Assembly: GCF_900156345.1 (NCBI RefSeq)
Contig: NZ_FTPP01000001.1
Coordinates: 1,488,001 to 1,552,000 of the forward strand
DNA: 64,000 nucleotides
Origin: Pontibacter indicus
GTDB lineage: Bacteria; Bacteroidota; Bacteroidia; Cytophagales; Hymenobacteraceae
Direction: 5' to 3'
The translations under genes and the position numbers were made by a program. The notes beneath the pieces are model-generated. The model was not told the origin of the DNA. It ran no database searches and worked only from the letters and a program-made list of their open reading frames with translations. How positions within the stretch are numbered: position 1 is the first letter of the stretch; each line of letters begins with the position of its first letter. Positions 63,777-64,000 of the stretch are shown piece after piece.

Positions 63777-64000
63777 CTATAACTTGTGCAGCTGGAAATA
63801 ACCCAGGTGCATCTCATCCTCAAATCCGGCTATACTTGGTGTGATCATTAGGCTGTACTGCTGCTTGTCTTCGGCGGTGAGGATCTCCTTCACTTCTAAC
63901 ACCTCGTCCACATCCACGCCAAACTTATCATCGATATGAGAGGTGGCACCTTTAAAGCCGGTATGCTTATAAAAGGCTGTTTCTTTCGCCTGCTTCACGG
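63777..64000 (-). CDS. Unknown protein, partial (5' end beyond window)
   Basis: The C-terminal 74 or so residues of a protein that runs off the right edge. It contains TGFKGATSHIDDKFGVDVDEVLEVKEIL and ends GYFQLHKL. A GTG at 63998 is probably an internal Val. No family is recognised. It is convergent with the adhesin-like gene and shares its terminator. Confidence 0.6.
   Translation of the reverse strand, partial: VKQAKETAFYKHTGFKGATSHIDDKFGVDVDEVLEVKEILTAEDKQQYSLMITPSIAGFEDEMHLGYFQLHKL

Overview
The window looks like a chromosomal segment from a Bacteroidota bacterium of the order Cytophagales, probably near Pontibacter/Hymenobacteraceae. The supporting signs are a SusC/SusD pair, two large secreted proteins with type IX secretion (Por) tails, promoters of the TTG-N21-TAnnTTTG type, few Shine-Dalgarno sequences, and fairly GC-rich coding DNA with AT-rich gaps. 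The genus is inference. I saw no rRNA, tRNA, CRISPR array, phage or intact insertion sequence.

Layout. 0-7 kb: an S33 peptidase, a cytochrome c protein, a decayed chimeric pseudogene and a 1304-aa secreted subtilase. 7-13.6 kb: a DUF3616 protein, an ArsR/SRPBCC operon, a DUF6152/DUF6644 pair (the intact parent of the pseudogene), a DUF4239-like membrane protein and a penicillin-acylase-like lipoprotein. 13.9-22.9 kb: an MsbA-like ABC exporter, a macrolide-phosphotransferase-like kinase, a DinB protein, a disordered Arg/Asp/Ser/Tyr-rich protein, a lipoprotein and a multi-PAS histidine kinase. 23-29 kb: a complete RND efflux operon (adaptor, pump, outer-membrane channel). 29-36 kb: small unknowns, a Vms1-like (VLRF1) release-factor protein, a zinc alcohol dehydrogenase, a short UvrA paralogue and a GAF protein. 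36-42 kb: anmK-susC-susD, which reads as a peptidoglycan-sugar uptake and recycling unit. 42-45 kb: a MacAB-like ABC efflux operon. 45-52.7 kb: an SDR enzyme, a cation P-type ATPase coupled to an alpha/beta hydrolase, TerB-like and TPR proteins, MsrB and DoxX. 52.8-64 kb: an AsmA-like protein, a hydrophilin-like protein, a PBP4 D,D-peptidase, a second disordered Arg/Tyr-rich protein, a 1476-codon adhesin-like repeat protein with a T9SS tail, and a partial gene.

The strongest unexplained signal is not a gene. The 10-mer GCTATACCTG (or its complement CAGGTATAGC) occurs 29 times by hand count, and the 8-base core CTATACCT about 37 more times, outside two tandem arrays. About 0.1 and 2 copies would be expected by chance. 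It lies on both strands, in genes (in all three reading frames, often through the ATA and AGG codons) and between genes. Closely spaced inverted copies form hairpins, one inside a rho-independent terminator. Two 50-bp arrays of the same hexamer, (CTATAC)8CT, lie 44 kb apart. This resembles the organisation of DNA uptake sequences in Neisseria and Pasteurellaceae, or of HIP1 in cyanobacteria. I know of no such element described in this group.

Much of the gene content concerns the cell envelope and stress: efflux, peptidoglycan turnover (AnmK, SusCD, PBP4), secreted proteins, methionine sulfoxide repair, and three strongly hydrophilic disordered proteins.
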